NCBI RefSeq assembly: GCF_020166515.1
Contig: NZ_JAINZT010000008.1
Coordinates: 62,001 to 126,000, forward strand
DNA length: 64,000 nt
Direction of reading: 5' to 3'
Source: Robertkochia flava
GTDB lineage: Bacteria; Bacteroidota; Bacteroidia; Flavobacteriales; Flavobacteriaceae
The notes under the pieces were generated by a model. That model worked only from the letters and a program-made list of their open reading frames with translations, did not search any database and was not told the origin of the DNA. Positions within the stretch are counted from its first letter, which is position 1; every line of letters begins with the position of its first letter. The position numbers and the translations under genes were made by a program. Below, piece by piece: positions 46,101-54,315 of this stretch.

Positions 46101-46866
46101 TTCCTATTCCGGGCAGTGGGATCTTTTTCTGGAACGGAAACAAATGTTTATTTGCCGCGAAGTATCCCCCGTGAGGTCCATAGGTGTCTATGGGGTGGTG
46201 AATGGCAATGATCACCGTTTTTCCTTCCTGTTTTTTAAGGGCGCTCTCGAATTCAGTAAAAAAGCGTTTCCGGGTTTTGATATCACAATCGTCATTCACG
46301 GTGGGGTGTTCATCCCAATCGGCAAGGAACCACTGAGAGTCAATAACAATAAGGTGCGCCATATCATCGATATCAACCTCTGTTAACCCACATCCGTTTT
46401 CAGGGAGAAAGCTGTTTTTGCGATCAAGGTATTGCTCAACGAATTCCTGTTGTTCTTCGAGGCTTTCCAAGCCGTCAAAATACCAATCGTGATTCCCGGG
46501 AATCACGGCTATTCTACCGGGAAAATCTTTCATCCCCTCCAGTTGTACCCGCAGACGATGTTCGGCAAGAGCTCGCTGGGGGTGTCCTTTCCCGGGCATA
46601 CCTTTGTCGTAGATGTTGTCTCCCAGCAGGATGGCGATATCGTTCGCACCGGCACGGGAAATACCCTGCTTAAAGGCAATGATGCCGGGGGCTTGCTCTC
46701 CAAATGCTGAATTTCCCGCATCCCCAAGAAGAAACACCCGTCTAACCGGAGTCTGGTTTGCGGTAGCCGCCGGTAGGGCAGTTTCGCTTACCTTTAATTC
46801 ATGGGTAGCGCAGGAAAGTAAAAGGACGAATAGTCCGGCGAACAACAGGACAGTACCTTTATTCAT
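43168..46866 (-). CDS. Fusion lipoprotein: metallophosphatase, kinase-like region and outer-membrane barrel
   Basis: 1232 aa. Lipobox LLSC gives Cys19. Residues 42-365 form a calcineurin-like phosphoesterase with all metal motifs: LLGDAG (Asp49), LLGDNIYD (Asp83/Asn84), PGNHDW (Asn125/His126), IHHP (His223/224) and SGHEHN (His301/303). Residues about 440-750 look like an atypical kinase: a Gly-rich start (GGGHQS), an MRALKK strand, then GDWDRHTDQW (Asp608-Asp610-His612) and PRDRDQAF (Asp637), comparable with the catalytic and metal motifs of HipA/CotH-type kinases. Residues about 890-1232 are a BamA/TamA-like barrel with NTGLRGYRINRF and the aromatic C-terminus FGFGVNF. The combination of a phosphatase and a kinase-like fold on an outer-membrane anchor is unusual. 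Upstream genes are divergent. Confidence 0.85.
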   Translation of the reverse strand: MNKGTVLLFAGLFVLLLSCATHELKVSETALPAATANQTPVRRVFLLGDAGNSAFGEQAPGIIAFKQGISRAGANDIAILLGDNIYDKGMPGKGHPQRALAEHRLRVQLEGMKDFPGRIAVIPGNHDWYFDGLESLEEQQEFVEQYLDRKNSFLPENGCGLTEVDIDDMAHLIVIDSQWFLADWDEHPTVNDDCDIKTRKRFFTEFESALKKQEGKTVIIAIHHPIDTYGPHGGYFAANKHLFPFQKKIPLPGIGSLIALLRQNGGISSQDLQNSAYRDFTNRIKTIIREAPVKAVFVSGHEHNLQYIDGGFYRQIVSGSGSKTSAAKLTNEADFTYGQQGYAVLDLYKDGSSAVHFYDQGSPDTPVFTAGVYQKRKSVTPLTLPVAYPDSIAASIYSEDAYEVSDLHRTTWGEHYRALYGIKVKAPVGRLDTLYGGLTPIRMGGGHQSETLRLKDTLGREFNMRALKKSGVKFLQTVVLNDKNLGTDDLTGTLPDRLLMDFFTAAHPYAGFTIPVLSRAAGIYHTNPELFYIPKQEALGKYNEAYGDALYMIEERPDDAHSGNPSFGTPDQIESTDKLFEELREDEENRLDEAAYLRARIFDMLIGDWDRHTDQWRFSEFHMDDQKIYRPIPRDRDQAFSDFDGALLSTARTLSAPARMVQRYEPELKNIEWFNIEPLPMDRVLIQQSTREDYLREAKHLQETLTDEVIGQAFAKMPREIREHSSTEEIIRILKERRDGLLTIANDYYDLLSELVVLRGTDKDDHILVERMQDKKTRILIRRIKDGVPADTLVNKVFDARETRELWIYALDDDDVIEVTGNFKPGILVRLAGGQNNDIYKIANGKKVKIYDYRSKPNTIAYNKGASVRLTDRYDLNHFDFNKNKSNTPSLFPAVGFNPDAGIIVGAAFSLTNLGFERNPFTSKHNIGGFYHFATDGFELNYDGEFAGVFKAANLIAGTRFTSPTFTRNFFGFGSNTENNGAELGYDYYRVNMSRMSAYGGISDRSKYGSTWKADLAFEAFEIEENNDRFLDDYNNTPEFYDWKFYLSLNADYSFENYDEPLNPRRGMLFNLATGYIANLQESGEDVYYLKPRLLMYQNITPDKALVLKTNIAAHLNIANDLTFYQAATLGGNTGLRGYRINRFTGRNALVFNGDLRYNFKPFKTGFLPLQPGIYGGYDYGRVWHPNDPFNSWHDSWGGGVYAVAGKILYLDLSFFFSDEDQRFGFGFGVNF

Positions 46867-46922
46867 GGAGTGGTTTATCTAATAATTTCGTAATATTATA
46901 ACTCTTTTAAATTGCCATCTGC

Positions 46923-48104
46923 ATGACTGATCTCGTACAAAAAGCCGAAGCTTATATTACAGACCTCCTGTCTGAAGAGTTGGATCCGAACTTTTTGTAT
47001 CACAATCTGAGGCATACGCAACGGGTAGTTAAAAATACGAAAGTTCTTATTGAAAACACTCCGGAATTAACGGAGGCCGATAAGGAAGATATCCTGCTGG
47101 CCGCGTGGTTCCACGATGCCGGTTACGCAGATGCGGCTTTAGGGCATGAGGCCAGGAGCTGCGAGATAGCCAGGGATTACCTGAGCAAAGCGGGATTTAG
47201 CCCGAAGCGTATTGCTCATGTGTGTGATATCGTGATGGCGACGGATCTGGGAAATACCCCGGAAACCCTTCCTCAAAAGATTCTTCGCGATGCCGATTGT
47301 TCACATCTATCCCGCCCCTCTTATGTAGATACCACCGAATTGTTACGGCAGGAACTCAAGCTTACCGGGCAGGCAGATTATTCGGTTAAGGACTGGCGTA
47401 CAGAAAATATCAGGTTATTGTCCAAAAGCCATCATTATTATACCCCTTATGCTGCAGCGAACTGGCAGGAAGGTAAAGATGAAAATCTCAAGGCTCTTTT
47501 GGAAGAGCAAAAAAAGGAGATCAAAAGGGAGAAAAAAGAAAAGATTAAGGCCAAATACAAATATCAGCATTCCGATCGCGGAGTACAAACCATGTACAGG
47601 ATTGCCCTGAACAATCATCTTCGGCTGAGTTCTATAGCCGATACCAAGGCGAACATCCTGCTTTCTGTAAATGCCATTATTATATCGGTGGCCCTTTCCA
47701 ATCTGATCCCGAAACTGGATAACCCCAGCAATAAATTCCTGGTGTTACCTACGATGGTGTTGCTCCTTTTCAGCGTGATCTCTATTATTTTCGCGATCAT
47801 GTCTACCCGGCCCAATGTAACCACAGGGCGTTTTACAGAAGAAGATCTGAAGGATAAGAAGGTGAACCTGTTGTTCTTCGGTACATTTTACAGCATGCCA
47901 TACGACAGGTACGAGGCGGCCCTGAATGACCTGATCCGAAACAATGATGATATCTACGAGGCCCTGACAAGGGACCTGTACTATCTTGGAAAAGTTCTCG
48001 CCCGCAAATACAAATTATTGCGTACCACCTACACCGTTTTCCTCATCGGAACCATTATATCGGTTATTGCCTTTGTCCTGGCTTATGCGCGTTACGTGGC
48101 CTGA
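46923..48104 (+). CDS. HD-domain phosphohydrolase fused to a PycTM (Pycsar-effector type) membrane domain
   Basis: 393 aa. The HD domain (about 5-170) has His31 in NLRHT, the His64-Asp65 pair in WFHDAGY, His75 and Asp123 in LRDADCSH, so the metal-dependent phosphohydrolase site is complete. A lysine/glutamate-rich coiled segment (190-212) follows. The C-terminal domain begins with RIALNNHLRLSSIADTKAN, the signature of the Pycsar effector transmembrane domain (DUF5706/PycTM), with helices at about 243-261, 270-292 and 369-388. In Pycsar, PycTM proteins respond to cCMP or cUMP made by a cyclase during phage infection. No cyclase gene is recognisable next to it. The neighbours are a divergent phosphatase fusion and a convergent GAF-domain gene 44 bp away. 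Confidence 0.85.
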   Translation: MTDLVQKAEAYITDLLSEELDPNFLYHNLRHTQRVVKNTKVLIENTPELTEADKEDILLAAWFHDAGYADAALGHEARSCEIARDYLSKAGFSPKRIAHVCDIVMATDLGNTPETLPQKILRDADCSHLSRPSYVDTTELLRQELKLTGQADYSVKDWRTENIRLLSKSHHYYTPYAAANWQEGKDENLKALLEEQKKEIKREKKEKIKAKYKYQHSDRGVQTMYRIALNNHLRLSSIADTKANILLSVNAIIISVALSNLIPKLDNPSNKFLVLPTMVLLLFSVISIIFAIMSTRPNVTTGRFTEEDLKDKKVNLLFFGTFYSMPYDRYEAALNDLIRNNDDIYEALTRDLYYLGKVLARKYKLLRTTYTVFLIGTIISVIAFVLAYARYVA

Positions 48105-48148
48105 ACCTCTGGAACTGGTTACACTTATTACCAGGCTCAATTTTTGGA

Positions 48149-50509
48149 TTAGGATAGCTCTTTCATAAGCTCCTCAAAGCTCATCAGGTCTTTCCCGGTT
48201 TCCCTGGTGTAAAGCATTCCTGCAGAAATTGCTTTTAATCCACTCACACCCTGAAGTTCCTCCAACTCATGCAGGGAGATCTCATTGGATAAGATCCCCT
48301 TAGACTGAAGCAGGCGTATGTATCTGAGGTATTCGATCTCGTCTTGTTTCTGCGAATAGATAATGGTTATTTTTCCAGGTTGTGTGATGCGCTGCTTGCT
48401 GCCTTTTATGTAGGCCTTATCGATCCTTTTCTTGATGATCTCATAGCGGGCATTATAGGTGCCATCCACATCAAAGTGTTTTTCATCCATCCTGAAACGT
48501 ATCGATAATGGGGTATTGTGCACCAGAAGCAAAGAGGTGACGTCCAGATCCATATCCAGTTCCGGTTTCAGGTTGTAGTATACATTTTCCATATAACACA
48601 TGGTCTGGAGTTGCCAGAGCTTGAGGTTCTGTAGATAGACCTCTGTGAATTTTCTGGAATGGGCTATAGACTGCCCTATATAAATGTTATGCTCTACCCC
48701 ATCTGTTTTATAACGTTCGAAATAGTGGGGGAACATCTGGTAAGCTTCTTCGTGTTTCTGATCGATCACCCTGGCCATTTCCTTGTTGATCCTTTTTACG
48801 GTCTGATCGTACCGTTCCCTCGCAGAATAATACAATCCCAGCTGCTCATTGAGGTGACTCCGGTATACCTCTACTTTTTTCTTTAAGCTGCTGTTGAGTG
48901 TTTCCACGGCCTCCAGGGCCGGGTGTATTTCGTCCTGAATAAATTCGAAAATCACCTGTTCAGAGTTGGTTCTGAAATGGCTGTTGATCTCTTTGAGATG
49001 TTTTTCCATCCGGAAAATATATTCCTCGTAAATGGGTAGTCCCTGGGTGTTAAATGCTTCCTTAAAAAGAAGTTTCAGGTCTTTAAGCTGGTCGCCAAGG
49101 TCCTTCTTGGCTGCATCGTTACGGGCCACCGATGAGTTTTTAATGTCGATCTGGCCGTATAACGGATAGACATCCTTAAAGGTAATGTCTTTAAGAGAAG
49201 CCGGATTTCCTTCTCTTTGTTCCTGAAGGTATCGCTTGGCTTCTTTTACGAATTTCCATCGCACGCTTTTGTGAAGTGAGGTGTATTCGTTTTGGATGAC
49301 CGCTTCGATCTCATTCTTCTTTTCCTGTTTGGTCCTGATCCCGGCAGCAACGATAAATGGCATCACATCAATAAGCTTGTTGGCATTCACGCTGTTCAGG
49401 GCCTTTTTTTGGGGTGAAAGCAATTCCAGTACCCCTATAAGCGTATCGTTATGGGCAATGGGAGCCAGGATCACACTGTTGAAACCTTGTTTCCAGTAGG
49501 AGGCATAGGGCTCTTTCTGGCCGGAAACACGGTAGTATTTCTCAATGTCTGATATGGCAAAAAAGTCGTGCCTTTTCAGGATGTTCTCCCTGAACCGCTG
49601 GCACATGACCGATTCACAGTTTTTGTTAACGCCCTGCAGCATGAAACACGGGGTGTCTTTGTTGACCTTCTCGAAGACATCCAGGTCTTCGTCATAATTC
49701 AGGAATCCCACCTGAAGGTCTTCCACATTGAATAGGGATTGAAAAATGTTTTGAAAGATCTGCAATCCCATGAACCGGTTGGAATTGGTATTTAGTAACC
49801 ATGTTTTTAATTCCGATATTGCGCTGTCCAGGGTAACATCGAACAAATTGGAGATCACAAACCCCTTAAAGACCCAGCTTCCAGGTGGGAATTTTTCTTT
49901 CCAGAGGTCGAGATCGTCAAAACCGTCAATGAGTTCGTCAATGTCTTTTGGGCTGAGTTCACGTGCGTTTTCGGTAGGATGAAGTTCTACGAAATCGGCA
50001 TTGTAGGTGATCCGGTAGTGCTTCATAACACCCTTGCGATCGGGAATGTCAAAGTACAAAGGTCTTCTGAACTGTACATCTACCCCGTAATGCGCCTTTA
50101 GAATGACGCTGCAGGCCATGATGTAAATATGCCCTTCCGGCATATTTCTGATATCGAGTTCAAATTCTTCAGGAGTGTCACCTATAATAGCATCAAAGCG
50201 TCTGGAAGATTTGAAGGTAAGCCCTTCAAATGGAATGCCCGCTGTTTTGATCTCGTTATGTGTTAAAATGGGACTAAATGCATCCCTTAGGATAAGATCA
50301 ATTTCAGGCTTTAACTCCTGTAGTCTTTCCAGGTCGGTTATTCCCTCCCTTAGCTCCGGGTACTTTTCTCCAAGGGCAAGTACCTTTCTGGCATGACTCA
50401 CCGCATCCGGATCCGAAGATTCCTTTACCTGGACTTCATAACTTTGCATCAGCAAATTAAAGCTGATCTTCATGGTCAGGGGCGACTCCTGGAGTAGTGC
50501 TTTCTTCAT
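48149..50509 (-). CDS. GAF-domain-containing protein of unknown function
   Basis: 786 aa by the first ATG; the -7 box lies only 5 nt before that ATG, so the real start may be Met13 (50473). About 240-400 resembles a GAF domain (FQSLFNVEDLQVGFLNYDE, then SVILAPIAHNDTLIGVLELL), the ligand-binding module used for cyclic nucleotides and other small molecules. About 480-640 is helical, with a heptad-like segment. The ends of the protein have no family I recognise; no GGDEF, kinase or cyclase motif was found. A conserved-looking C-terminal segment includes KITIIYSQKQDEIEYLRYIRLLQSKG. No signal peptide, so cytoplasmic. It converges on the HD-PycTM gene. Confidence 0.75.
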   Translation of the reverse strand: MKKALLQESPLTMKISFNLLMQSYEVQVKESSDPDAVSHARKVLALGEKYPELREGITDLERLQELKPEIDLILRDAFSPILTHNEIKTAGIPFEGLTFKSSRRFDAIIGDTPEEFELDIRNMPEGHIYIMACSVILKAHYGVDVQFRRPLYFDIPDRKGVMKHYRITYNADFVELHPTENARELSPKDIDELIDGFDDLDLWKEKFPPGSWVFKGFVISNLFDVTLDSAISELKTWLLNTNSNRFMGLQIFQNIFQSLFNVEDLQVGFLNYDEDLDVFEKVNKDTPCFMLQGVNKNCESVMCQRFRENILKRHDFFAISDIEKYYRVSGQKEPYASYWKQGFNSVILAPIAHNDTLIGVLELLSPQKKALNSVNANKLIDVMPFIVAAGIRTKQEKKNEIEAVIQNEYTSLHKSVRWKFVKEAKRYLQEQREGNPASLKDITFKDVYPLYGQIDIKNSSVARNDAAKKDLGDQLKDLKLLFKEAFNTQGLPIYEEYIFRMEKHLKEINSHFRTNSEQVIFEFIQDEIHPALEAVETLNSSLKKKVEVYRSHLNEQLGLYYSARERYDQTVKRINKEMARVIDQKHEEAYQMFPHYFERYKTDGVEHNIYIGQSIAHSRKFTEVYLQNLKLWQLQTMCYMENVYYNLKPELDMDLDVTSLLLVHNTPLSIRFRMDEKHFDVDGTYNARYEIIKKRIDKAYIKGSKQRITQPGKITIIYSQKQDEIEYLRYIRLLQSKGILSNEISLHELEELQGVSGLKAISAGMLYTRETGKDLMSFEELMKELS

Positions 50510-50513
50510 ACTG

Positions 50514-50521
50514 CAAAAATA
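50514..50521 (-). promoter_or_regulatory. -7 promoter element for the GAF gene
   Basis: TATTTTTG on the minus strand, an exact TAnnTTTG match. The predicted transcript start falls at about 50507, on the first ATG, implying either a leaderless mRNA or use of Met13. Confidence 0.4.
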
Positions 50522-50692
50522 CGTGATAAGGCATACTTTGTCTTAACTGGACTTTTAAACTTCCGTCATTAAGGTTTAAATGGAGTTTTTATCGGTGAAA
50601 TGCATGAATGGTGAACTCCATGCAATTCCCGAACGGCAAGTTGTGCGGAGTTGAATGGGGGGGTTGATCCTTTAAATATCCTTCGCCTGTAT

Positions 50693-50721
50693 TTTGAAAA
50701 AATACTCTGGTTTAACTTTTG
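50693..50721 (+). promoter_or_regulatory. Promoter candidate of the metallophosphoesterase-PQQ dehydrogenase operon
   Basis: TTTG (50693-50696), a 17-bp spacer, then AACTTTTG (50714-50721), one mismatch from TAnnTTTG. Leader would be about 105 nt. Confidence 0.4.
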
Positions 50722-50832
50722 TATCTTTCTGTTAAAGAATGTTCGTCTTAGCCGATCTTTTTATAGCGATTTTCCATTGCCAGTGGATTTCAGCTTGAAT
50801 ATCGGGAAATCACATAATAAATAACTCGCCAA

Positions 50833-51729
50833 ATGTCTACCATAAAAAGAATGAACATGGCGTATCAGAACGCAAAGGTCATTCCGTTTGACGACACTTC
50901 ACGGTTCATTTTTTTTAGCGACTGTCATCGGGGTGATAACAGCTTCGCTGATGAATTTGCCAATAAGCGCAACATCTATTATCACGCCCTGAAACAATAT
51001 TTTAAAAGGGGGTATACCTATATCGAGCTTGGGGATGGGGATGAATTATGGGAAAACCTGCGGTTCAAAGACTTGTTTGAGGCCCATAAGAATATCTATT
51101 TCCTGATGAAGGATTTCTATGATCAGGGCAGGTTGCATATGCTCTATGGCAATCACGATATTGTGTATAAAAATCCTAAAGTGGTTAAAAAGCATTATGA
51201 GAACTGGCTGAATCCTCAGACCCGGATGGAGGAGCCATTTATGCCTGGTCTGGAGATCCATGAAGCGATCATTCTGAAGCACACTGTAACCGGAAAGGAG
51301 ATATTTCTGGTTCACGGCCACCAGGCCGATTGGTTTAATTATGTAATGTGGCCTTTGGCCCGCTTTATGGTGAGGGTGTTGTGGAAACCTCTTCAGGTAG
51401 TTGGCATCTCCGATCCTACCAGTCCGGCTAAGAATAATAAGGAGCTTTTTAAGGTAGAACGCCGCGCCAAGAAATGGATCGCCTCCAGGGGCAATATGAT
51501 CACAGTGATCGGGCATACCCATCGCCCGCGTTTTCCGGAGCCCGGAGAGCCGGCATTGTTTAACGACGGTAGTTGTGTGCATCCGCGAAGTATTACCGGG
51601 CTGGAGCTAACCGAGGGGGAGCTCAGCCTTATTCGCTGGAGTTTTGATACTACCGAGGAAGGGTATCTGCAGGTAAAAAGAAATCTTTTGGAAGGCCCAA
51701 GGCATATTTCAGCATACGAAACCTACTGA
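50833..51729 (+). CDS. Calcineurin-like metallophosphoesterase (LpxH/UDP-diacylglucosamine pyrophosphatase-like)
   Basis: 298 aa, no signal peptide, so cytoplasmic or membrane-associated. Metal motifs: FFSDCHRGD (Asp30, His32), LGDGDELWE (Asp68), YGNHD (Asn107, His108), VHGHQAD, and GHTHRP. The spacing resembles LpxH, which hydrolyses UDP-2,3-diacylglucosamine; however, the insert WFNYVMWPLARFMVRVLWKPL is hydrophobic and may be a membrane-binding lid. The next gene starts 1 nt after its stop, so translation is coupled with the PQQ dehydrogenase. Function is therefore uncertain. Confidence 0.8.
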   Translation: MSTIKRMNMAYQNAKVIPFDDTSRFIFFSDCHRGDNSFADEFANKRNIYYHALKQYFKRGYTYIELGDGDELWENLRFKDLFEAHKNIYFLMKDFYDQGRLHMLYGNHDIVYKNPKVVKKHYENWLNPQTRMEEPFMPGLEIHEAIILKHTVTGKEIFLVHGHQADWFNYVMWPLARFMVRVLWKPLQVVGISDPTSPAKNNKELFKVERRAKKWIASRGNMITVIGHTHRPRFPEPGEPALFNDGSCVHPRSITGLELTEGELSLIRWSFDTTEEGYLQVKRNLLEGPRHISAYETY

Positions 51730-51730
51730 T

Positions 51731-53875
51731 ATGAAATCCACCTTTTACGTTATCCTTTGTCTTGCCGGGCTACATTCCTGCCAGCCAAACCCCACCTCTA
51801 TGGAAGAAAAGGGGAACACCTTGGCATGGGAGTCTTACCTCGGGGGAGCAGACAGAAATCACTATACCACCCTGGCAGAAATAACTCCTGATAATGTGGA
51901 GGAGCTCAGGGTGGCATGGAGGTATTATGCTCCCGATAGCGGACAGATGCAGATGAATCCTGTTATTCAAAATGGGAAGCTTTTTGGGGTAGATGCCCGG
52001 GTAAGTCCCTTTGCCCTGGATGCGGCAACCGGAGAAGAAATTTGGAGGTTCGAAGATACCACCCAAACCTGGCACAGTACGCACCGGGGAATCACTTATT
52101 GGACAGGGGAGGACGGTGCTGAAAGAGTCCTGGTGGCCCTGGGGCCTTATCTCTATGCGTTGGATGCGCAAACGGGAAGGCCTGTAGATGCGTTTGGAAA
52201 AAATGGGCGCATCGATCTTCACAATGGATTGCCTGCAGTGGCCAGGAATAAATTTATTGCTTCGACCACCCCCGGAACCCTGTACAGGAACCTTATCATC
52301 ATGCCGGTTAGGGTGGGAGAAGGTGCCGATGCAGCTCCCGGTGATATCAGGGCTTTCGATGTAAGAACAGGGGAAATACAATGGACCTTTCATACCCTGC
52401 CATATCCCGGAGAAGCGGGCTATGAGGCATGGGATAATAAGGAGGCCTACCTGAATAATGGTATCGGAGGTGCCAATAGCTGGGCCGGAATGGCCCTTGA
52501 CCAGGCAAGGGGTATCGTATATGTTCCCACCGGGAGTGTTTCGCCTGACTTTTTCGGGGGCGACAGGCCGGGAGATAACAGGTATGCCAACAGCTTATTA
52601 GCCCTTTCAGCAGAAACCGGAAAGCTCCTCTGGTACTTCCAGTTTACCCATCACGATATCTGGGACCGGGATCTGCCGGCCCCTCCCAACCTGATCACAG
52701 TGAAGCGGGACGGGAAACCGATTCCTGCAGTGGCACAGATCACCAAACAGGGAGATATTTTCCTCTTTGACCGCGTTACCGGAGTGCCCTTATTTGAGGT
52801 GGAAGAACAGCCGGTGCCCGTTTCCGAACTGTCGGGGGAAGTGAGCTGGCCTACTCAGCCAAGGCCCGTGAAACCCAGGCCTTTCGCAAGGCAGGCGTAT
52901 GAGCTTACAGAAAATGATATCAGCCCTTACGCTCCGGACCGGGATAGTTTACTGCGTTTTTTTAAAACCACAGATCGCCGGTGGTATGCGCCGGGAAATA
53001 CCTCTCCGGTGCTTTTATTGCCAGGATATGATGGCGGAGCCGAATGGGGAGGGGCCGGAGCAGACCCAGAAAACGGGATCTTATACATCAATTCCAATGA
53101 AATGGCATGGATACATCAGCTGAAGGACCTCGCCTCCGAGGATCGTCCTTTGATCTCTTCGGGAGCGAAACTGTATCAAATGTATTGTGCAGCCTGTCAT
53201 CTGAATTCCCTGGAGGGTATTCCCGAAAGTGGTTATCCGGAACTTAAGGATGTCTCCCGGGGATTCACCTTAAATGCTTTCCGTGAATTATTGACTGCCG
53301 GAAAGGGAATGATGCCGGGATACCCACAGCTCAAGGATAAAGAGATAACAGATCTGTATGCTTTTATAGGAGGTCAGAGTGGGGGCGATAAAAAGGAGGT
53401 GATCCGTGAGGATCCAGCTCCGGGAACAGGTCAAAGATACAGGCATATGGGGTACAGGAAATTTCTGGATGCCAATGGTTTGCCGGCAATTTCTCCACCC
53501 TGGGGTACGCTAAGTGCTGTAGATATGAATACGGGTGAGTATCTCTGGAGGATCCCCTTCGGAGAGGAAGATCGGGTCGATATGGCGGTTGCTCAGCCCA
53601 CCGGAACTGAAAACTATGGCGGACCAGTAATAACAGCGAATGGTCTGTTGATCATAGCGGCCAGCAGGGATGGTTACTTCCGGATTTTCAACAGGCATAA
53701 TGGCACTTTGTTATGGAAGTATAAACTTCCTGCACCGGCATTTGCAACCCCTGCCACCTATGTTGTTAATGGATGCCAATATATCGTAGTGGCTTGTGGA
53801 GGAGAAAAATTGGGGACCCCGTCAGGGAACCAGATCCTCGCCTTTGCCCTTCCGGATGTTGCGAAGAGTCAATAA
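51731..53875 (+). CDS. PQQ-dependent dehydrogenase with inserted cytochrome c domain, lipoprotein
   Basis: 714 aa. Lipobox LHSC gives Cys17. The eight-bladed quinoprotein propeller runs about 35-470 and 580-714 (YWTGEDGAERVLVALGPYLYALDAQTG, LLWYFQFTHHDIWDRDLPAPPNL and the TPATYVV blade). A cytochrome c module lies at about 470-560 with heme motif Cys486-x2-Cys489-His490 (CAACH). This arrangement is like bacterial membrane glucose or alcohol quinoprotein dehydrogenases, where electrons go to the respiratory chain. PQQ synthesis genes are not in the window. Substrate cannot be assigned. Co-translated with the upstream metallophosphoesterase. Confidence 0.88.
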   Translation: MKSTFYVILCLAGLHSCQPNPTSMEEKGNTLAWESYLGGADRNHYTTLAEITPDNVEELRVAWRYYAPDSGQMQMNPVIQNGKLFGVDARVSPFALDAATGEEIWRFEDTTQTWHSTHRGITYWTGEDGAERVLVALGPYLYALDAQTGRPVDAFGKNGRIDLHNGLPAVARNKFIASTTPGTLYRNLIIMPVRVGEGADAAPGDIRAFDVRTGEIQWTFHTLPYPGEAGYEAWDNKEAYLNNGIGGANSWAGMALDQARGIVYVPTGSVSPDFFGGDRPGDNRYANSLLALSAETGKLLWYFQFTHHDIWDRDLPAPPNLITVKRDGKPIPAVAQITKQGDIFLFDRVTGVPLFEVEEQPVPVSELSGEVSWPTQPRPVKPRPFARQAYELTENDISPYAPDRDSLLRFFKTTDRRWYAPGNTSPVLLLPGYDGGAEWGGAGADPENGILYINSNEMAWIHQLKDLASEDRPLISSGAKLYQMYCAACHLNSLEGIPESGYPELKDVSRGFTLNAFRELLTAGKGMMPGYPQLKDKEITDLYAFIGGQSGGDKKEVIREDPAPGTGQRYRHMGYRKFLDANGLPAISPPWGTLSAVDMNTGEYLWRIPFGEEDRVDMAVAQPTGTENYGGPVITANGLLIIAASRDGYFRIFNRHNGTLLWKYKLPAPAFATPATYVVNGCQYIVVACGGEKLGTPSGNQILAFALPDVAKSQ

Positions 53876-53916
53876 CCCCAAACGTTTTAAGGATCTTTCG
53901 CGTTAGGTGGTTAGGG

Positions 53917-54237
53917 CTACACCTCAGGAGCGATCTCGATCTCCAGGCCTTCGAGCTCCTCTGTGATCTGGATCTGGCATCCCAGTCTGCTGTTGTTCTT
54001 CACATGGAAAGCTTCGGCAAGCATCAGGTCTTCATCCATGCTCATTTCGGGAAGCGTATGATCGGTATGTACATAGATCTGGCAGGATGCACACATGGCC
54101 ATCCCTCCGCAGGTGCCTTCCACAGGAAGTTCATAGGCTTTGCAGAGTTCCATAAGGTTCATGCCCATATCGGTAGGAGCCAGCACCTCATGTACTTTTC
54201 CTTCCCGGTCTGTGATCTTGATGTTGATATCCGACAT
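53917..54237 (-). CDS. 2Fe-2S ferredoxin (adrenodoxin/ISC-Fdx type)
   Basis: 106 aa. The cluster ligands are Cys43, Cys49, Cys52 and Cys87 (pattern C-x5-C-x2-C...C in TCGGMAMCASC and LGCQIQ). It is the electron carrier expected to be reduced by the ferredoxin-NADP reductase that lies directly upstream. It has its own exact -7 promoter box, and a terminator separates it from the reductase gene, so it may be transcribed separately as well. Confidence 0.92.
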   Translation of the reverse strand: MSDINIKITDREGKVHEVLAPTDMGMNLMELCKAYELPVEGTCGGMAMCASCQIYVHTDHTLPEMSMDEDLMLAEAFHVKNNSRLGCQIQITEELEGLEIEIAPEV

Positions 54238-54256
54238 AGTATCTGTAAAATAAAAG

Positions 54257-54264
54257 CAAAAGTA
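54257..54264 (-). promoter_or_regulatory. -7 promoter element of the ferredoxin gene
   Basis: TACTTTTG on the minus strand, an exact TAnnTTTG match; the transcript would start about 13 nt before the ATG. No -33 TTG was seen at the expected distance. Confidence 0.45.
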
Positions 54265-54265
54265 A

Positions 54266-54292
54266 TTAAAAAAGCCCTGATGAACAGGGCTT
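54266..54292 (-). terminator. Terminator after the ferredoxin reductase gene
   Basis: Minus strand AAGCCCTG and CAGGGCTT form an 8-bp stem with a 5-nt loop, followed by a T run, just beyond the reductase stop. Confidence 0.85.
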
Positions 54293-54315
54293 GAAAGGAT
54301 ATTGTAAACCGGGGC

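Larger units (their letters stand above)
50510..50832. other. 323-bp divergent intergenic region with two promoter candidates
   Basis: Between the GAF gene (minus) and the metallophosphoesterase (plus). It holds a minus-strand -7 box at 50514-50521 and a plus-strand promoter candidate at 50693-50721. I see no gene or RNA in it. Confidence 0.6.

Noticed and set aside
46923-48104. A complete Pycsar system
   Set aside because: No pyrimidine cyclase motif was found in any neighbouring protein. Only an effector-like domain is present, so the call is limited to a fusion protein.
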